64,000 bases of DNA from the NCBI RefSeq assembly GCF_018130545.1, contig NZ_JAFCKF010000013.1:62001-126000 (forward strand), given 5' to 3'. The notes under the pieces are model-generated. The model saw nothing but the letters and a program-made list of their open reading frames with translations, did no database searches and was not told the DNA's origin. This document shows positions 15,901 to 23,665 of this stretch, in pieces. The DNA is from Bradyrhizobium tropiciagri. Lineage in GTDB: Bacteria; Pseudomonadota; Alphaproteobacteria; Rhizobiales; Xanthobacteraceae. Position numbers and translations under genes: made by a program. Positions within the stretch are counted from its first letter, which is position 1; each line of letters begins with the position of its first letter.

Positions 15901-17327
15901 GTCTCTTCTCCGGCCTCCGCAAAGGGGAGGGTAAATTGAAAGACCGTGCCGCCGCCCGGGTTCGGCAGGGCATCAATGCGGCCTCCGTGGGCTTCGATGA
16001 TCGTCCGGCAAATCGACAGTCCGACGCCCATACCGTGCTCCTTTGTCGTGACAAAAGGCTGGAACAGGCGATCCGTGATGCCGGAGCTGATGCCGGGTCC
16101 GGTATCGGCGATGGTGAAGATCGCCTCATCTCCCGTCTTGGTGACGCCAACGGTCAGTTCGCGACGCGCGCTGGTGGCCATCGCCTCGATCGCGTTGCGG
16201 ACGAGGTTCAGCACGACCTGCTGAATCTGGATCTTGTCGACGATGATCGATGGCATGTCTCGGTCGCTTCGAATGGCGACTCGGACGCCCTGCTCCTTGG
16301 CGCCGAGCAATGCAAGGGCGACGGCCTCCTCGAGCAGGGTGACCGGACTTTCCAGCGAGTGTTCTGTTTCGCCCTTTGCGACGAATTCGCGCAAGCGCTT
16401 GATGATGTCCCCGGCCCTTAACGCCTGTTGCGCGGCACGATCGAGGGCGTCACGCATTCGCGCGGTATCGAGCGTTTCGGCCGCCATCAGCGTCGTTGCG
16501 CCGCGGATGTAGTTCGTCACGGCGGAGAGTGGTTGGTTGATCTCATGGGCAATGGACGATGCCATTTCGCCCATAGCGGTCAATCGCGAAACGTGCACCA
16601 GTTCCGATTGCAGTTCTTGCAGGCGGCGCTCCTGCGCTCGTCGCTCGGTGAGATCGCGCACAAAGCCGGTGAAGAAGCGGTCTCCGGGTGCCTTGGCCTC
16701 GCCGACAGCGAGCTCCATCGGGAAGGTCGAGCCGTCGCTCCGCTCTCCGACCACAATTCGGCCAATGCCGATGATGCGACGCTCCCCGGTGGTCAGATAG
16801 CGTTCGAGGTAGCGGTCGTGCTCGCCGCGATAGGGCTGCGGCATCAGACTCGACACATTTCTTCCGACAATCTCGGCCGGCGACCAACCGAACAAGCGCT
16901 CGGCCGCGGCGCTGAACGAGCGAACGATCCCGCGATCGTCGATCACGATCATGGCGTCGGGCACGGTATCCAGGATCGATTGAAGATGGGCCTGGCGGTC
17001 CCGTGCCTGCTTCGATTCCCGCAACAGCCGATCGCCCATGAAGCCGAGGATAGGGCCGAGGATCGCGAAGCATGCAATATCGATTAGGTTCGCGGGATCG
17101 GTGACAAGCGATTTGCCGAGGGACTTGGCGCTGATGCCGAGGCAGAGAACGGTGGCGAGAAGTGCAGGGCCGCGACCGCCGGCGAACGCGGCAAACAGCA
17201 CGACGGGCACGTAGATGATTGTGAAAGTCCGGTCTTCAAAAAAGCGGTCCAGTGCCGCGCGCAACATAAGGACGAGCGCTGCTGCTGCCAAGGCGGTGCC
17301 ATAGCGATACCAGATGCGGTCGGACAT
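15897..17327 (-). CDS. fixL: Haem-based oxygen sensor kinase FixL
   Basis: A protein of 476 residues. Hydrophobic segments at about 12-95 indicate a membrane-anchored type like S. meliloti FixL. The PAS haem domain (about 115-230) keeps the proximal histidine (His170 in RGEHDRYLERY), Arg176, and the oxygen-contacting Arg190 in RIIGIGRIVVGER. The position equal to B. diazoefficiens His214 is Arg, as in S. meliloti. The HisKA phospho-acceptor is His261 (SIAHEINQPLSAV). The ATPase has N, G1 and G2 boxes (VRNAIEA, DTGPGIS, GMGVGLSI). GGGGAA before the ATG at 17327 supports this start over an upstream extension to 17387. When oxygen leaves the haem, the kinase phosphorylates FixJ. Confidence 0.92.
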   Translation of the reverse strand: MSDRIWYRYGTALAAAALVLMLRAALDRFFEDRTFTIIYVPVVLFAAFAGGRGPALLATVLCLGISAKSLGKSLVTDPANLIDIACFAILGPILGFMGDRLLRESKQARDRQAHLQSILDTVPDAMIVIDDRGIVRSFSAAAERLFGWSPAEIVGRNVSSLMPQPYRGEHDRYLERYLTTGERRIIGIGRIVVGERSDGSTFPMELAVGEAKAPGDRFFTGFVRDLTERRAQERRLQELQSELVHVSRLTAMGEMASSIAHEINQPLSAVTNYIRGATTLMAAETLDTARMRDALDRAAQQALRAGDIIKRLREFVAKGETEHSLESPVTLLEEAVALALLGAKEQGVRVAIRSDRDMPSIIVDKIQIQQVVLNLVRNAIEAMATSARRELTVGVTKTGDEAIFTIADTGPGISSGITDRLFQPFVTTKEHGMGVGLSICRTIIEAHGGRIDALPNPGGGTVFQFTLPFAEAGEET

Positions 17328-17439
17328 CTTTCCCCGAGAGAGCCTTACATTCGTCCGACAGTACAATGTTCGGGCGAGCAAGGCCACCGGCCGATCAGCA
17401 CATGCCGGCTCAACTCCAGTGAATACATTCGGAGTTGCT

Positions 17440-17661
17440 TTACTTCACCCAGACACGCCAATGAGTTGGCAGCACCGTGATGCGCTCGGCGGTCCCGACC
17501 TTGCCCCAGCCGCCGGCGAAACGACGACAGGGAAAGACCAGCTTGTGGATGGCGTTACCCTCGATGACCGCAAGCTCCAGGTCGCGGTCAAAGGGAGCGG
17601 ATTCAATCCGCTCCCATGTCTCGTCAGCCTTCGGAGGCTCATGGGCACCTCGTGCCGGCAC
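17440..17661 (-). CDS. Small conserved-type protein, unknown
   Basis: A protein of 73 residues with a GTG start two bases after the phasin stop. The core reads TWERIESAPFDRDLELAVIEG, then LVFPCRRFAGGW and PTHWRVW. This compact beta-rich pattern recurs as a small stand-alone protein in rhizobia, in my recollection, with no assigned function. It is co-transcribed with the phasin gene. An imperfect hairpin (17411-17437, arms CAACTCC/GGAGTTG) downstream may end the transcript. Confidence 0.65.
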   Translation of the reverse strand: MPARGAHEPPKADETWERIESAPFDRDLELAVIEGNAIHKLVFPCRRFAGGWGKVGTAERITVLPTHWRVWVK

Positions 17662-17663
17662 GT

Positions 17664-18032
17664 TCAGGCCGCGCTCCGGGTCGGCTCGGCCTCGTCGCCG
17701 GTTTTCCGGGCGAATAGGTTCAGCTCGATGGTGCTCAGGCTACGTGCGGTCTCGATCGCATAGGTCGCATCCTCCGCACCGCGCGCCGTGCGGCGCTTCA
17801 TCCAGTCCTGCAAGTCCGTGATCTTCTCGGCCACCGAGGTGCTTGAGTTGAACTTGCGGAACAGCTCCCAAGCCTCGTTCGACTCGATCTGGATCTGCTC
17901 CAGCCAGTGCCGATTGGCCTGAATCAGCTTCTCGGAGAATTCGGACTGCACCGCGATTGCCCGCTTGGCGGCGCTTTGGATCGCTTCGGTGACGGCACCC
18001 GTGCCTGGCCGATTTTTGCTGTGATCTGTCAT
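17664..18032 (-). CDS. Phasin family protein
   Basis: A protein of 122 residues, nearly all alpha-helical and amphipathic. The Phasin_2-type core runs from AIQSAAKRAIAVQSEFSEK to LQDWMKRRTARGAEDATYAI. Phasins coat polyhydroxybutyrate granules in the cytoplasm and control their size. A FixK box (18087-18100) is 55 bases before the ATG, as expected for carbon storage under low oxygen. It is the first gene of a pair with 17440-17661. The SDR at 22364, a hydroxybutyrate-dehydrogenase look-alike, could link to the same carbon store. Confidence 0.8.
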   Translation of the reverse strand: MTDHSKNRPGTGAVTEAIQSAAKRAIAVQSEFSEKLIQANRHWLEQIQIESNEAWELFRKFNSSTSVAEKITDLQDWMKRRTARGAEDATYAIETARSLSTIELNLFARKTGDEAEPTRSAA

Positions 18033-18086
18033 GTTGAACGTCCTCGGTGAGTGGAAGACCTTTGTCCCACGATATCGCTCAGCCTG

Positions 18087-18100
18087 TTGATTTGCGTCAA
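18087..18100. promoter_or_regulatory. FixK/FNR box of the phasin operon
   Basis: TTGATTTGCGTCAA, 55 bases upstream of the phasin ATG (18032). The spacing suits class II activation with a short leader. Confidence 0.78.
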
Positions 18101-18149
18101 CCGCGGCAATGCTTTCCAGTGGCCCGGGCAGCCTTCAAGCAGGGTGAAG

Positions 18150-18359
18150 CTAGCGGGGCCAGGCGGCGAAGTTAGCCGTGGTCGGTGTGATGACCGAACC
18201 GGTTTGAGGGTTGACGAGGTGAATGCCCTCGCATGCAGTGCAAGTCATTGGGTGCGGGCCGTCACTGTCGGATCGCTCGCTCGGCAGTAGGCCTTGAACA
18301 CGGTCGCCGGTGGCCGGGCACGAGAAGATGATAGGGCGCCAAGCTTGTCTGTCGGCCAT
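18150..18359 (-). CDS. Small zinc-ribbon-like protein
   Basis: A protein of 69 residues, MADRQAWRPIIFSCPATGDR at the N-terminus. Cysteines occur in SCPATG and in MTCTACEGIH, giving a C-x-n-C-x2-C pattern with His that could bind zinc. FxCPxTGxxVQG then CxxCxxIHLVNPxTG is a small-protein type familiar from Bradyrhizobium, with no known role. A FixK box at 18411-18424 is 52 bases before the ATG. It stands alone between the phasin operon and a small membrane-protein gene. Confidence 0.7.
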   Translation of the reverse strand: MADRQAWRPIIFSCPATGDRVQGLLPSERSDSDGPHPMTCTACEGIHLVNPQTGSVITPTTANFAAWPR

Positions 18360-18410
18360 TTGCGAAACCTCAACGAAAACGCAAGTCTAGCCGTCCGGGA
18401 TTGTGAGTTG

Positions 18411-18424
18411 TTGATGCAGGTCAA
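18411..18424. promoter_or_regulatory. FixK/FNR box of the 18150-18359 gene
   Basis: TTGATGCAGGTCAA, 52 bases upstream of the ATG at 18359 on the minus strand. Confidence 0.75.
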
Positions 18425-18439
18425 AAACCCGTTGCTGCC

Positions 18440-18589
18440 TTAGAACGGTCGACGCCGCGGTGCAGGCCGCCGAAGGCTTGGGCCGACGAACGGCCTCAGC
18501 GCGGCGCGCCGAACCGGGAATACCAGGCGGGCAAATGTGACGACGGTGATCGCGACGACCCCGATCGTCGCTAGCACGGCACTGAGCAT
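18440..18589 (-). CDS. Very small single-span membrane protein
   Basis: A protein of 49 residues, MLSAVLATIGVVAITVVTFA, then an arginine/proline-rich tail ending RRRPF. One transmembrane helix at the N-terminus, positive tail in the cytoplasm. GGAGG with an 8-9-base spacer before the ATG is strong evidence that it is translated. A FixK box at 18679-18692 lies 90 bases upstream and is shared with the divergent CBS-BON gene. Function unknown. Confidence 0.55.
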   Translation of the reverse strand: MLSAVLATIGVVAITVVTFARLVFPVRRAALRPFVGPSLRRPAPRRRPF

Positions 18590-18678
18590 GATTTTCACCT
18601 CCGAGGATATGACCGCCCGCGGCAGCCGGACAGAGCACGATGATGAAGCAATCCTCGCTCGCTATTGATTGCGGTGCT

Positions 18679-18692
18679 TTGATCGACGTCAA
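18679..18692. promoter_or_regulatory. FixK/FNR box between 18589(-) and 18783(+)
   Basis: TTGATCGACGTCAA. It is 90 bases from each of the two divergent starts (18589 and 18783), the same geometry as the box at 13550. Confidence 0.78.
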
Positions 18693-18782
18693 ATCAGGGC
18701 CGAGGTTGTTGAGGTTGAGGCGAGTCAATGTCGCCGACGTCGCCTGATGCGAGAGTGCGTGCAGTTGAAAGGAAAAATGCAC

Positions 18783-19529
18783 ATGCGCACACACCAGGTC
18801 ATGACGAGGAATGTCATCACTGTCGGAACCGACACCTCGATCCTCGAAGCCGCAACGCTCATGATGGATCATCATATCAGCGGGCTTCCAGTCGTCGACG
18901 GTGCTGGCAAGCTGCTTGGCGTTGTCTCGGAAAGCGATTTTCTGCGGCGGAGCGAGATTGGCACCCAACGCCGGCGTCCCCGCTGGCTGCAATTCCTTGT
19001 TGGCCCTGGCCTTGCGGCTGACGAGTTCCTGCACGAGCGGGGCCGCAGGGTCGGCGCAATCATGTCGGGCGATCCCGTTACGGTGACCGAAGAGACGCCG
19101 CTGCAGGAGCTTGTCGATGTGATGGAAAAGAAGCGGATCAAGCGTGTGCCGGTGACGCGCAACGGTCGCCTAGTCGGAATGGTAACGCGTTCCGATCTGT
19201 TGCGCGCGGTCGCAGAAATCGCTCATGAAATCCCGGATCCGACGGCGGACGATCAACACATTCATGATCGCATCGTGCGTGCCCTTGAGACGCGCGATTG
19301 GCGCCCGCTCGGCCTGCAGGTCACGGTGAAAGGCGGCATCGTGCATCTGCGCGGCATTATCACCGACGAGCGTGCAAGGCGGGCTGCCATTGTTGCTGCC
19401 GATAACGTCACTGGGGTCAAGGCCGTGCACGATCATCTCTGCTACGTCGATACCTATTCCGGCTTCTACATTCAGTCTGCCGAAGACGAGAAGTTGGCCG
19501 CTGAAGCCGCGAAGGAGGGGGCAGCTTGA
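18783..19529 (+). CDS. CBS-domain pair with BON domain (paralogue of 11462-12184)
   Basis: A protein of 248 residues, opening MRTHQVMTRNVITVGTDTSI. Two CBS domains (about 5-150) and a BON domain (about 165-225, KGGIVHLRGIITDERARRA) follow the same order as the 11462 gene. Identity is high through the insert GTQRRRPRWLQF and the C-terminal VHDHLCYVDTYSGFY. AAAGGA nine bases upstream supports the ATG at 18783; the ATG at 18777 is too close. Its stop overlaps the next start (TGATG). Two paralogues in one island, each near FixK-controlled genes, suggest duplicated sensors of energy state; this is inferred. Confidence 0.82.
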   Translation: MRTHQVMTRNVITVGTDTSILEAATLMMDHHISGLPVVDGAGKLLGVVSESDFLRRSEIGTQRRRPRWLQFLVGPGLAADEFLHERGRRVGAIMSGDPVTVTEETPLQELVDVMEKKRIKRVPVTRNGRLVGMVTRSDLLRAVAEIAHEIPDPTADDQHIHDRIVRALETRDWRPLGLQVTVKGGIVHLRGIITDERARRAAIVAADNVTGVKAVHDHLCYVDTYSGFYIQSAEDEKLAAEAAKEGAA

Positions 19530-19690
19530 TGGAGCAGGTCGTACTGCTGCTCTGCGTGCTCGTTGTGGCAGCGGCGGTCACCGCCGCTGCGCTGAATATC
19601 GACCTGCTCGCAAGCCTGCTCACGGTGTGCGTGATCGTCGGCTTCGCCGTCGCCGCAGCTGCATGTACGGTCGGCCGGGACGCCGCATAA
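19529..19690 (+). CDS. Small two-span membrane protein
   Basis: A protein of 53 residues, MEQVVLLLCVLVVAAAVTAA then NIDLLASLLTVCVIVGFAVAA. Two hydrophobic helices with a short loop. The ATG overlaps the CBS-BON stop by one base and follows GGAGGGG, so it is translationally coupled. It may be the membrane partner of the CBS-BON protein. This is an inference from the overlap alone. Confidence 0.62.
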   Translation: MEQVVLLLCVLVVAAAVTAAALNIDLLASLLTVCVIVGFAVAAAACTVGRDAA

Positions 19691-19702
19691 ACAGTTCTGA
19701 TG

Positions 19703-19716
19703 TTGCGTCAGATCAA
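19703..19716. promoter_or_regulatory. Imperfect FixK/FNR box
   Basis: TTGCGTCAGATCAA has a perfect right half-site (ATCAA) but a TTGCG left half. It is 61 bases before the ATG at 19778, the usual spacing in this island. Confidence 0.4.
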
Positions 19717-19777
19717 TGCGGACGAGCGTATCGCCGTCAAGATATGCAATCAACGAACCAGCCTATCCGAGGGTGTC

Positions 19778-19993
19778 ATGCCATCGTTCGACGTTCGCTT
19801 CATCAAGACTGTATGCGACGATACCGGTCACGAGCATCGGGCCTGTCAGGCGATGTTCAAGGTCGATGCGAGCTCGCTCACCACGGCCGCGCAGCTCGCG
19901 GAGGCAGACTTCTGCCGACAGAAGGGCGTCCGGGACTGGACCATCTTCGCTGACTCCATCGAACTGCGGATGCCTTCGGCATGGGGCGGCTAG
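19778..19993 (+). CDS. Small soluble protein, unknown
   Basis: A protein of 71 residues, MPSFDVRFIKTVCDDTGHEH at the N-terminus, then QAMFKVDASSLTTAAQLAEADFC. Mixed alpha/beta, two cysteines, no signal. The start is the ATG at 19778. It lies nine bases before the hemN fragment, so the two were probably one operon under the weak box at 19703. I recognise no domain. Confidence 0.6.
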   Translation: MPSFDVRFIKTVCDDTGHEHRACQAMFKVDASSLTTAAQLAEADFCRQKGVRDWTIFADSIELRMPSAWGG

Positions 19994-20002
19994 GCGGAAA
20001 TC

Positions 20003-20371
20003 GTGGACAGCGTCGCTCGCCGGTATTCAGGGCTCAACGTCCCCAGATACACCTCCTATCCGACGGCCGCGGATTTCACGCCGTTGGTCGCCGGTCGGGA
20101 TTTTGCGAACTGGCTCGGCAAGCTTGCAGCCGGTGAGATCATCTCGATCTACCTGCACGTGCCGTACTTTCGGGAGCTGTGCTTCTATTGCGGGTGCAAT
20201 ACCAAAACGGCCGTTCGCGACAGCATCGTGACGCGTTATCGCGAAGCGCTTGAAACGGAGATCGCTCTCGCCGCCAGCTTCATGCAGGGACCGCCCCATG
20301 TCGCCAGGCTGCATTGGGGCGGAGGCACACCCAGCATCCTCGGAATTGAAGGGTTGCGTCGTGTCGCCTGA
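20003..20371 (+). pseudogene. hemN: hemN fragment (oxygen-independent coproporphyrinogen III dehydrogenase)
   Basis: Begins VDSVARRYSGLNVPRYTSYPTA, a standard HemN N-terminus, and runs to RLHWGGGTPSILG. It stops after 122 residues, against about 450 in intact HemN. The radical-SAM cluster should read PFC-x3-C-x2-C-x-C, but here it is PYFRELCFYCGC, so the first cluster cysteine is Phe. Loss of both length and the iron-sulfur ligand makes it non-functional. The 3' end is replaced at about 20365 by unrelated sequence. HemN is a usual FixK target, consistent with former membership of the local regulon. Confidence 0.85.
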
Positions 20372-20511
20372 TCTAAGGCATGACGTGCCACGACCAGATC
20401 GCCAGCCAGAGCGCTGAGGTAGCCTTTGATCGCCCATGCCTGAGCTAAATTCGGATTGAGATCGAGGGATTGATCGCTCAAAGCAAGACCGCGCTCTAGC
20501 TCACGAGTCAT
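20366..20511 (-). pseudogene. TPR-protein fragment (adenylate-cyclase-type C-terminal repeat)
   Basis: On the minus strand the reading is LALSDQSLDLNPNLAQAWAI then YLSALAGDLVVARHALDQA. This is a pair of tetratricopeptide helices of the type found at the end of class III adenylate-cyclase/TPR proteins. It has no start or stop of its own, and it is fused head-on to the broken hemN at about 20365. Confidence 0.55.
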
Positions 20512-20519
20512 GTTTCCAA

Positions 20520-20651
20520 TTATGTAGGCGGATAGACAGATAGAAATTTGGCACCGCGGCCATCAAAAGTTGGCGGCGCCGCTTTCCAGTACGCCTCAAG
20601 TCCCGCTCGATCACTTACGCTTCGGTTCAAGGCAATCATGTAAGCTGGCAT
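20520..20651 (-). pseudogene. DUF1330-family N-terminal fragment
   Basis: MPAYMIALNRSVSDRAGLEA then YWKAAPPTFDGRGAKFLSVY is the first half of a DUF1330 protein (normally about 95 residues). It ends after 43 residues with PPT and a stop. Together with the hemN and TPR pieces it shows that 20.0-20.7 kb is a recombination scar. No gene is seen from 20652 to 20928. Confidence 0.6.
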
Positions 20652-20928
20652 GGTCTTTTCCCGGGAATGCGCGTTGCTAAAGTATGAAAATTGAGCTTCT
20701 GAGCCTAAAGGTTCGATGACCCTAACACGCTCTGACATTCGCCGGGGCAGTCATGTCGGCTTCCGGTTGAAAGCCGGCCGGGTCGCTAAACTTGATAGCG
20801 TCGGTCCTGCCCCAAAGGGCTGGCGTTGAGGAAGCCAAGACGATCTTGGCTCGGGTAATCTGGACTGCGTCGACACATTTCCCTATTCTCTGCTTTTCGG
20901 GCCATGCATCTTATTTTGAGCAAACCGA

Positions 20929-22248
20929 ATGCCTTTTCTCGGATTCAGCCGCCGGACCTTGCTGGTGGGATTGCTCATCGGCTTAGGCATCATCGGCGTT
21001 GTTTCGCTCATTCTGAGCTATTTTCTGCCCGCTCCACCTTCGAAAGTAACGATGGCTACTGCGTTTAAAGGCGCCAGCTTCGACTGGTTCGGGCAGCGCT
21101 ACCGTGAGCATTTCGCCAAGGCTAACGTGGCCATGAACCTGCGGGAGACTGATGGTGCGCTGGAGAATCTAGCCTTTCTGCAAGACCCTAACTCGGGGGT
21201 TCAGATTGGTTTTGTTACCGGTGGCGTGTCGAACGCCTCACTTTCATCGGGCCTCTTATCCCTCGGCACCGTCGATTATCTCCCCATCTGGATTTTCTAT
21301 TCATCGGGCGAGCCCATCGACCGCCTGGTCCAGCTCAGAGGCAAGCGAATCGCGGTTGGGCCGGTTGGAAGTGGCACGCGCCATACCGCTGAAGCAATCC
21401 TTGGCAAAGGTGGTGTTTCGGCCGAGACAGCAACCCTTGTGCCGTTGGCGGGGAGCGCGGCAGCTCAAGCTTTGTTTGACGGAAAGCTGGATGCCGCGTT
21501 GATCCTTGGTGCGCCTGATGCATCGGCTGTGCAATCACTGCTACGGGCGCCCAATGTCCGCCTGATGAATTTCCCGACCGCCGAAGCATTCACCCGCATT
21601 TTTCCAAATCTGGTCCGGTTGGTGCTCCCCCAGGGCGTGGTGGACGTCGAAGCAAACATCCCACCAAATGATATCTCTCTCATCGCAACGACGAGCAGTG
21701 TTCTCGTTCGCAGCGATCTTCACCCTGCGATTGTCAGCCTGTTGCTGACGACAATGGTGGACGTTCACAGCAAACCGGGAATCTTTCAACGCGCCGGCGA
21801 GTTTCCAAAGCCAACGGATCCGGATTTTCCCGTCGCTGCAGCCGCCATCGAGTTCTACAAGAATGGCCCTTCGTACTTGCAGAGACATTTGCCGCTATGG
21901 ATGACTGTCCATGCGCAAAGAGCGATCGCCGTACTCGTGACGGCCATCGCGATTGGTCTGCCGGCGTTTCACTATCTGCCGCTGCTTTACCAATGGATTA
22001 TGCGCCGGCGACTGCTCTATTGGTACGGGGAGCTCAAGTCGCTAGAGATCTCGATTGATTCAAAGGCGAGCAGCGGCGATCTGACTCCGCAGCAAGCTGA
22101 ACTCGACCGCATCGAAAGGGCAGTTAGCCAAATACGCTTTCCCTTGGCGTTTGCCGATCAGATCTACGACCTGCGCGGACACATCCATATCGTCCGTCGT
22201 CGGTTTGCGCCGCAGCCAAATGGGGCGGAGCGGGCAATAGCCGAATAG
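20929..22248 (+). CDS. TAXI-family TRAP-type solute-binding protein, membrane-anchored
   Basis: A protein of 439 residues. An N-terminal signal anchor (TLLVGLLIGLGIIGVVSLIL) is followed by a periplasmic type II binding fold of the NMT1/TAXI family. Blocks include TAFKGASFDWFGQRYREHF, VQIGFVTGGVSNAS and LRGKRIAVGPVGSGTRHTAEAIL. A second membrane span at about 325-350 and a cytoplasmic C-terminal helix pair are additions that ordinary TAXI binding proteins lack. No TRAP permease is adjacent, so it may act as a sensor rather than in uptake. It stands alone. Confidence 0.75.
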   Translation: MPFLGFSRRTLLVGLLIGLGIIGVVSLILSYFLPAPPSKVTMATAFKGASFDWFGQRYREHFAKANVAMNLRETDGALENLAFLQDPNSGVQIGFVTGGVSNASLSSGLLSLGTVDYLPIWIFYSSGEPIDRLVQLRGKRIAVGPVGSGTRHTAEAILGKGGVSAETATLVPLAGSAAAQALFDGKLDAALILGAPDASAVQSLLRAPNVRLMNFPTAEAFTRIFPNLVRLVLPQGVVDVEANIPPNDISLIATTSSVLVRSDLHPAIVSLLLTTMVDVHSKPGIFQRAGEFPKPTDPDFPVAAAAIEFYKNGPSYLQRHLPLWMTVHAQRAIAVLVTAIAIGLPAFHYLPLLYQWIMRRRLLYWYGELKSLEISIDSKASSGDLTPQQAELDRIERAVSQIRFPLAFADQIYDLRGHIHIVRRRFAPQPNGAERAIAE

Positions 22249-22363
22249 CACAAGGCGGGGAGGGCCCCGCATTTGGCGGACGATGTCAGCGTCAGGCTGG
22301 CCCCTACGGGTGGCGTCCGCGATGGGATTTACATGCGACTAGTCGGCCAGAAATGTATCCCGG

Positions 22364-23209
22364 CTACTGAGCAGTCCAACCTCCGTCGATTGGAATGGCC
22401 GCTCCAGTGATATTATGGGACATCGGCTGCGCCAGCCAAAGCGCAAGGGCGCCGATCTCCTCGGGCTGAGAGGTCCGCCGGCTCGGCTGCTTCTCCGCCA
22501 GCAGATCAGCAATACCTGCGTCGCGATCGCCCCCAAAACGCTCGGCTCGCGCTTGGATCTGCGGCTCAATGAGCGGCGTTTCAATAAAGCCAGGGCATAT
22601 GCAATTCACTGTAACCCCGCCGTTTTCTCGTGAGCCGACTGCGGCGTATTCAAGCGCAGCCACACGCGACATGCCAATCAAGCCAAACTTCGATGCAACA
22701 TAAGGAGCTTTGCTGACCGATGCGACTAGCCCATGCACGGAAGCAATATTGATCACACGCCCGTAGCCTCGCTCGGCCATTTTCGGTAGCGCATGCCTCA
22801 TCGTGTCGAACGCAGCTGAAAGATTGACCGCAATGACATCGTCCCACACCTGACGCGTGGCATCCGCGAGAGATACTGTATGCTGAATGCCGGCATTGTT
22901 CACCAAGATGTCTGTACCACCCCAAGCGTCGACCTCGGCCATCATTCGATCAATAGCGCCCGGCGAGCGCATATCTGCATCGAAGAACCGTGCATCGGAC
23001 GCACCGCTATCCAACAGCGCTTTCACTGCTGCGGTCGACTTGCTCTGATCGGCCAGTCCGTGCACGCCTACGCGCGCGCCTGCAGACGCAAACGCCTGGG
23101 CGATGGCGAGTCCGATGCCTTGAACCGACCCTGTAACCAACGCCGTTCGTCCTTCAAGAACTCGCTCCACGTTCGTTTCCCCCGCAGCGTTCAATGAACA
23201 CATAATCAT
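22364..23209 (-). CDS. Short-chain dehydrogenase, 3-hydroxybutyrate dehydrogenase-like
   Basis: A protein of 281 residues as drawn. A GTG at 23170 with a GGGG site would give the more usual length of 268. The NAD motif is TGSVQGIGLAIAQAF. NNAG follows at about 105. The catalytic Ser-Tyr-Lys triad is in INIASVHGL and PYVASKFG. The CICPGFIETPLI and insert LLAEKQPSRR match D-beta-hydroxybutyrate dehydrogenases, which oxidise 3-hydroxybutyrate from PHB to acetoacetate. No substrate-loop residue was checked against a structure, so another short hydroxyacid is possible. Confidence 0.78.
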   Translation of the reverse strand: MIMCSLNAAGETNVERVLEGRTALVTGSVQGIGLAIAQAFASAGARVGVHGLADQSKSTAAVKALLDSGASDARFFDADMRSPGAIDRMMAEVDAWGGTDILVNNAGIQHTVSLADATRQVWDDVIAVNLSAAFDTMRHALPKMAERGYGRVINIASVHGLVASVSKAPYVASKFGLIGMSRVAALEYAAVGSRENGGVTVNCICPGFIETPLIEPQIQARAERFGGDRDAGIADLLAEKQPSRRTSQPEEIGALALWLAQPMSHNITGAAIPIDGGWTAQ

Positions 23210-23380
23210 ACTAGGTCGGTTCAGATCCCAAGATCCAGCTACAGCTCAAGCCCTTAGCTCGTCACACACTCGATCAGCCGACGCAGACACGACCTGGACT
23301 AGGGCCGGAGATCACGCCACCAGAATTAGGCTCAGGGCGCAGAGCTCGAGCTCGCCGTCGTTGCTTTTCATGGGCGCACG

Positions 23381-23593
23381 CTATCGGCGGTCGCGCCGGC
23401 TGAACATGCTCCGAAAGCCTCGTGGCAGCCGCGGCGATTCATCATCCGGCTTCGGCCTGTTGCACTTAGGGCAAGGCGCTCCAGCGCCTCCGCACCGGCA
23501 AGCGTGATCGCCAGTCCACGGTTGATCCGGATGGTTCTCACAGACCCAGCCGGTATATCGGCAAGCGAATCTTTCTTCAAACAAACAATGCAA
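23381..23593 (-). CDS. Small cysteine-rich zinc-binding-like protein
   Basis: A protein of about 70 residues. The core is CRYTGWVCENHPDQPW, then ACRCGGAGAPCPKCN, with six closely spaced cysteines and one histidine. This arrangement suggests one or two zinc sites and matches a small protein widely present in rhizobia (my recollection), of unknown role. The start is uncertain: the frame opens with TTG at 23593. A perfect FixK box (23652-23665) is 59 bases upstream of that, which supports expression from here. Confidence 0.65.
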   Translation of the reverse strand: MHCLFEERFACRYTGWVCENHPDQPWTGDHACRCGGAGAPCPKCNRPKPDDESPRLPRGFRSMFSRRDRR

Positions 23594-23651
23594 TTGCAGC
23601 TATCGCGATAGGGCGGAGGCCCAACGCGATGATGCCTATCCGGCGCGTCCG

Positions 23652-23665
23652 TTGATCTGGATCAA
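23652..23665. promoter_or_regulatory. FixK/FNR box
   Basis: TTGATCTGGATCAA, a perfect TTGAT-N4-ATCAA site, 59 bases before the 23593 start on the minus strand. It is the rightmost box of the island. Confidence 0.78.
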
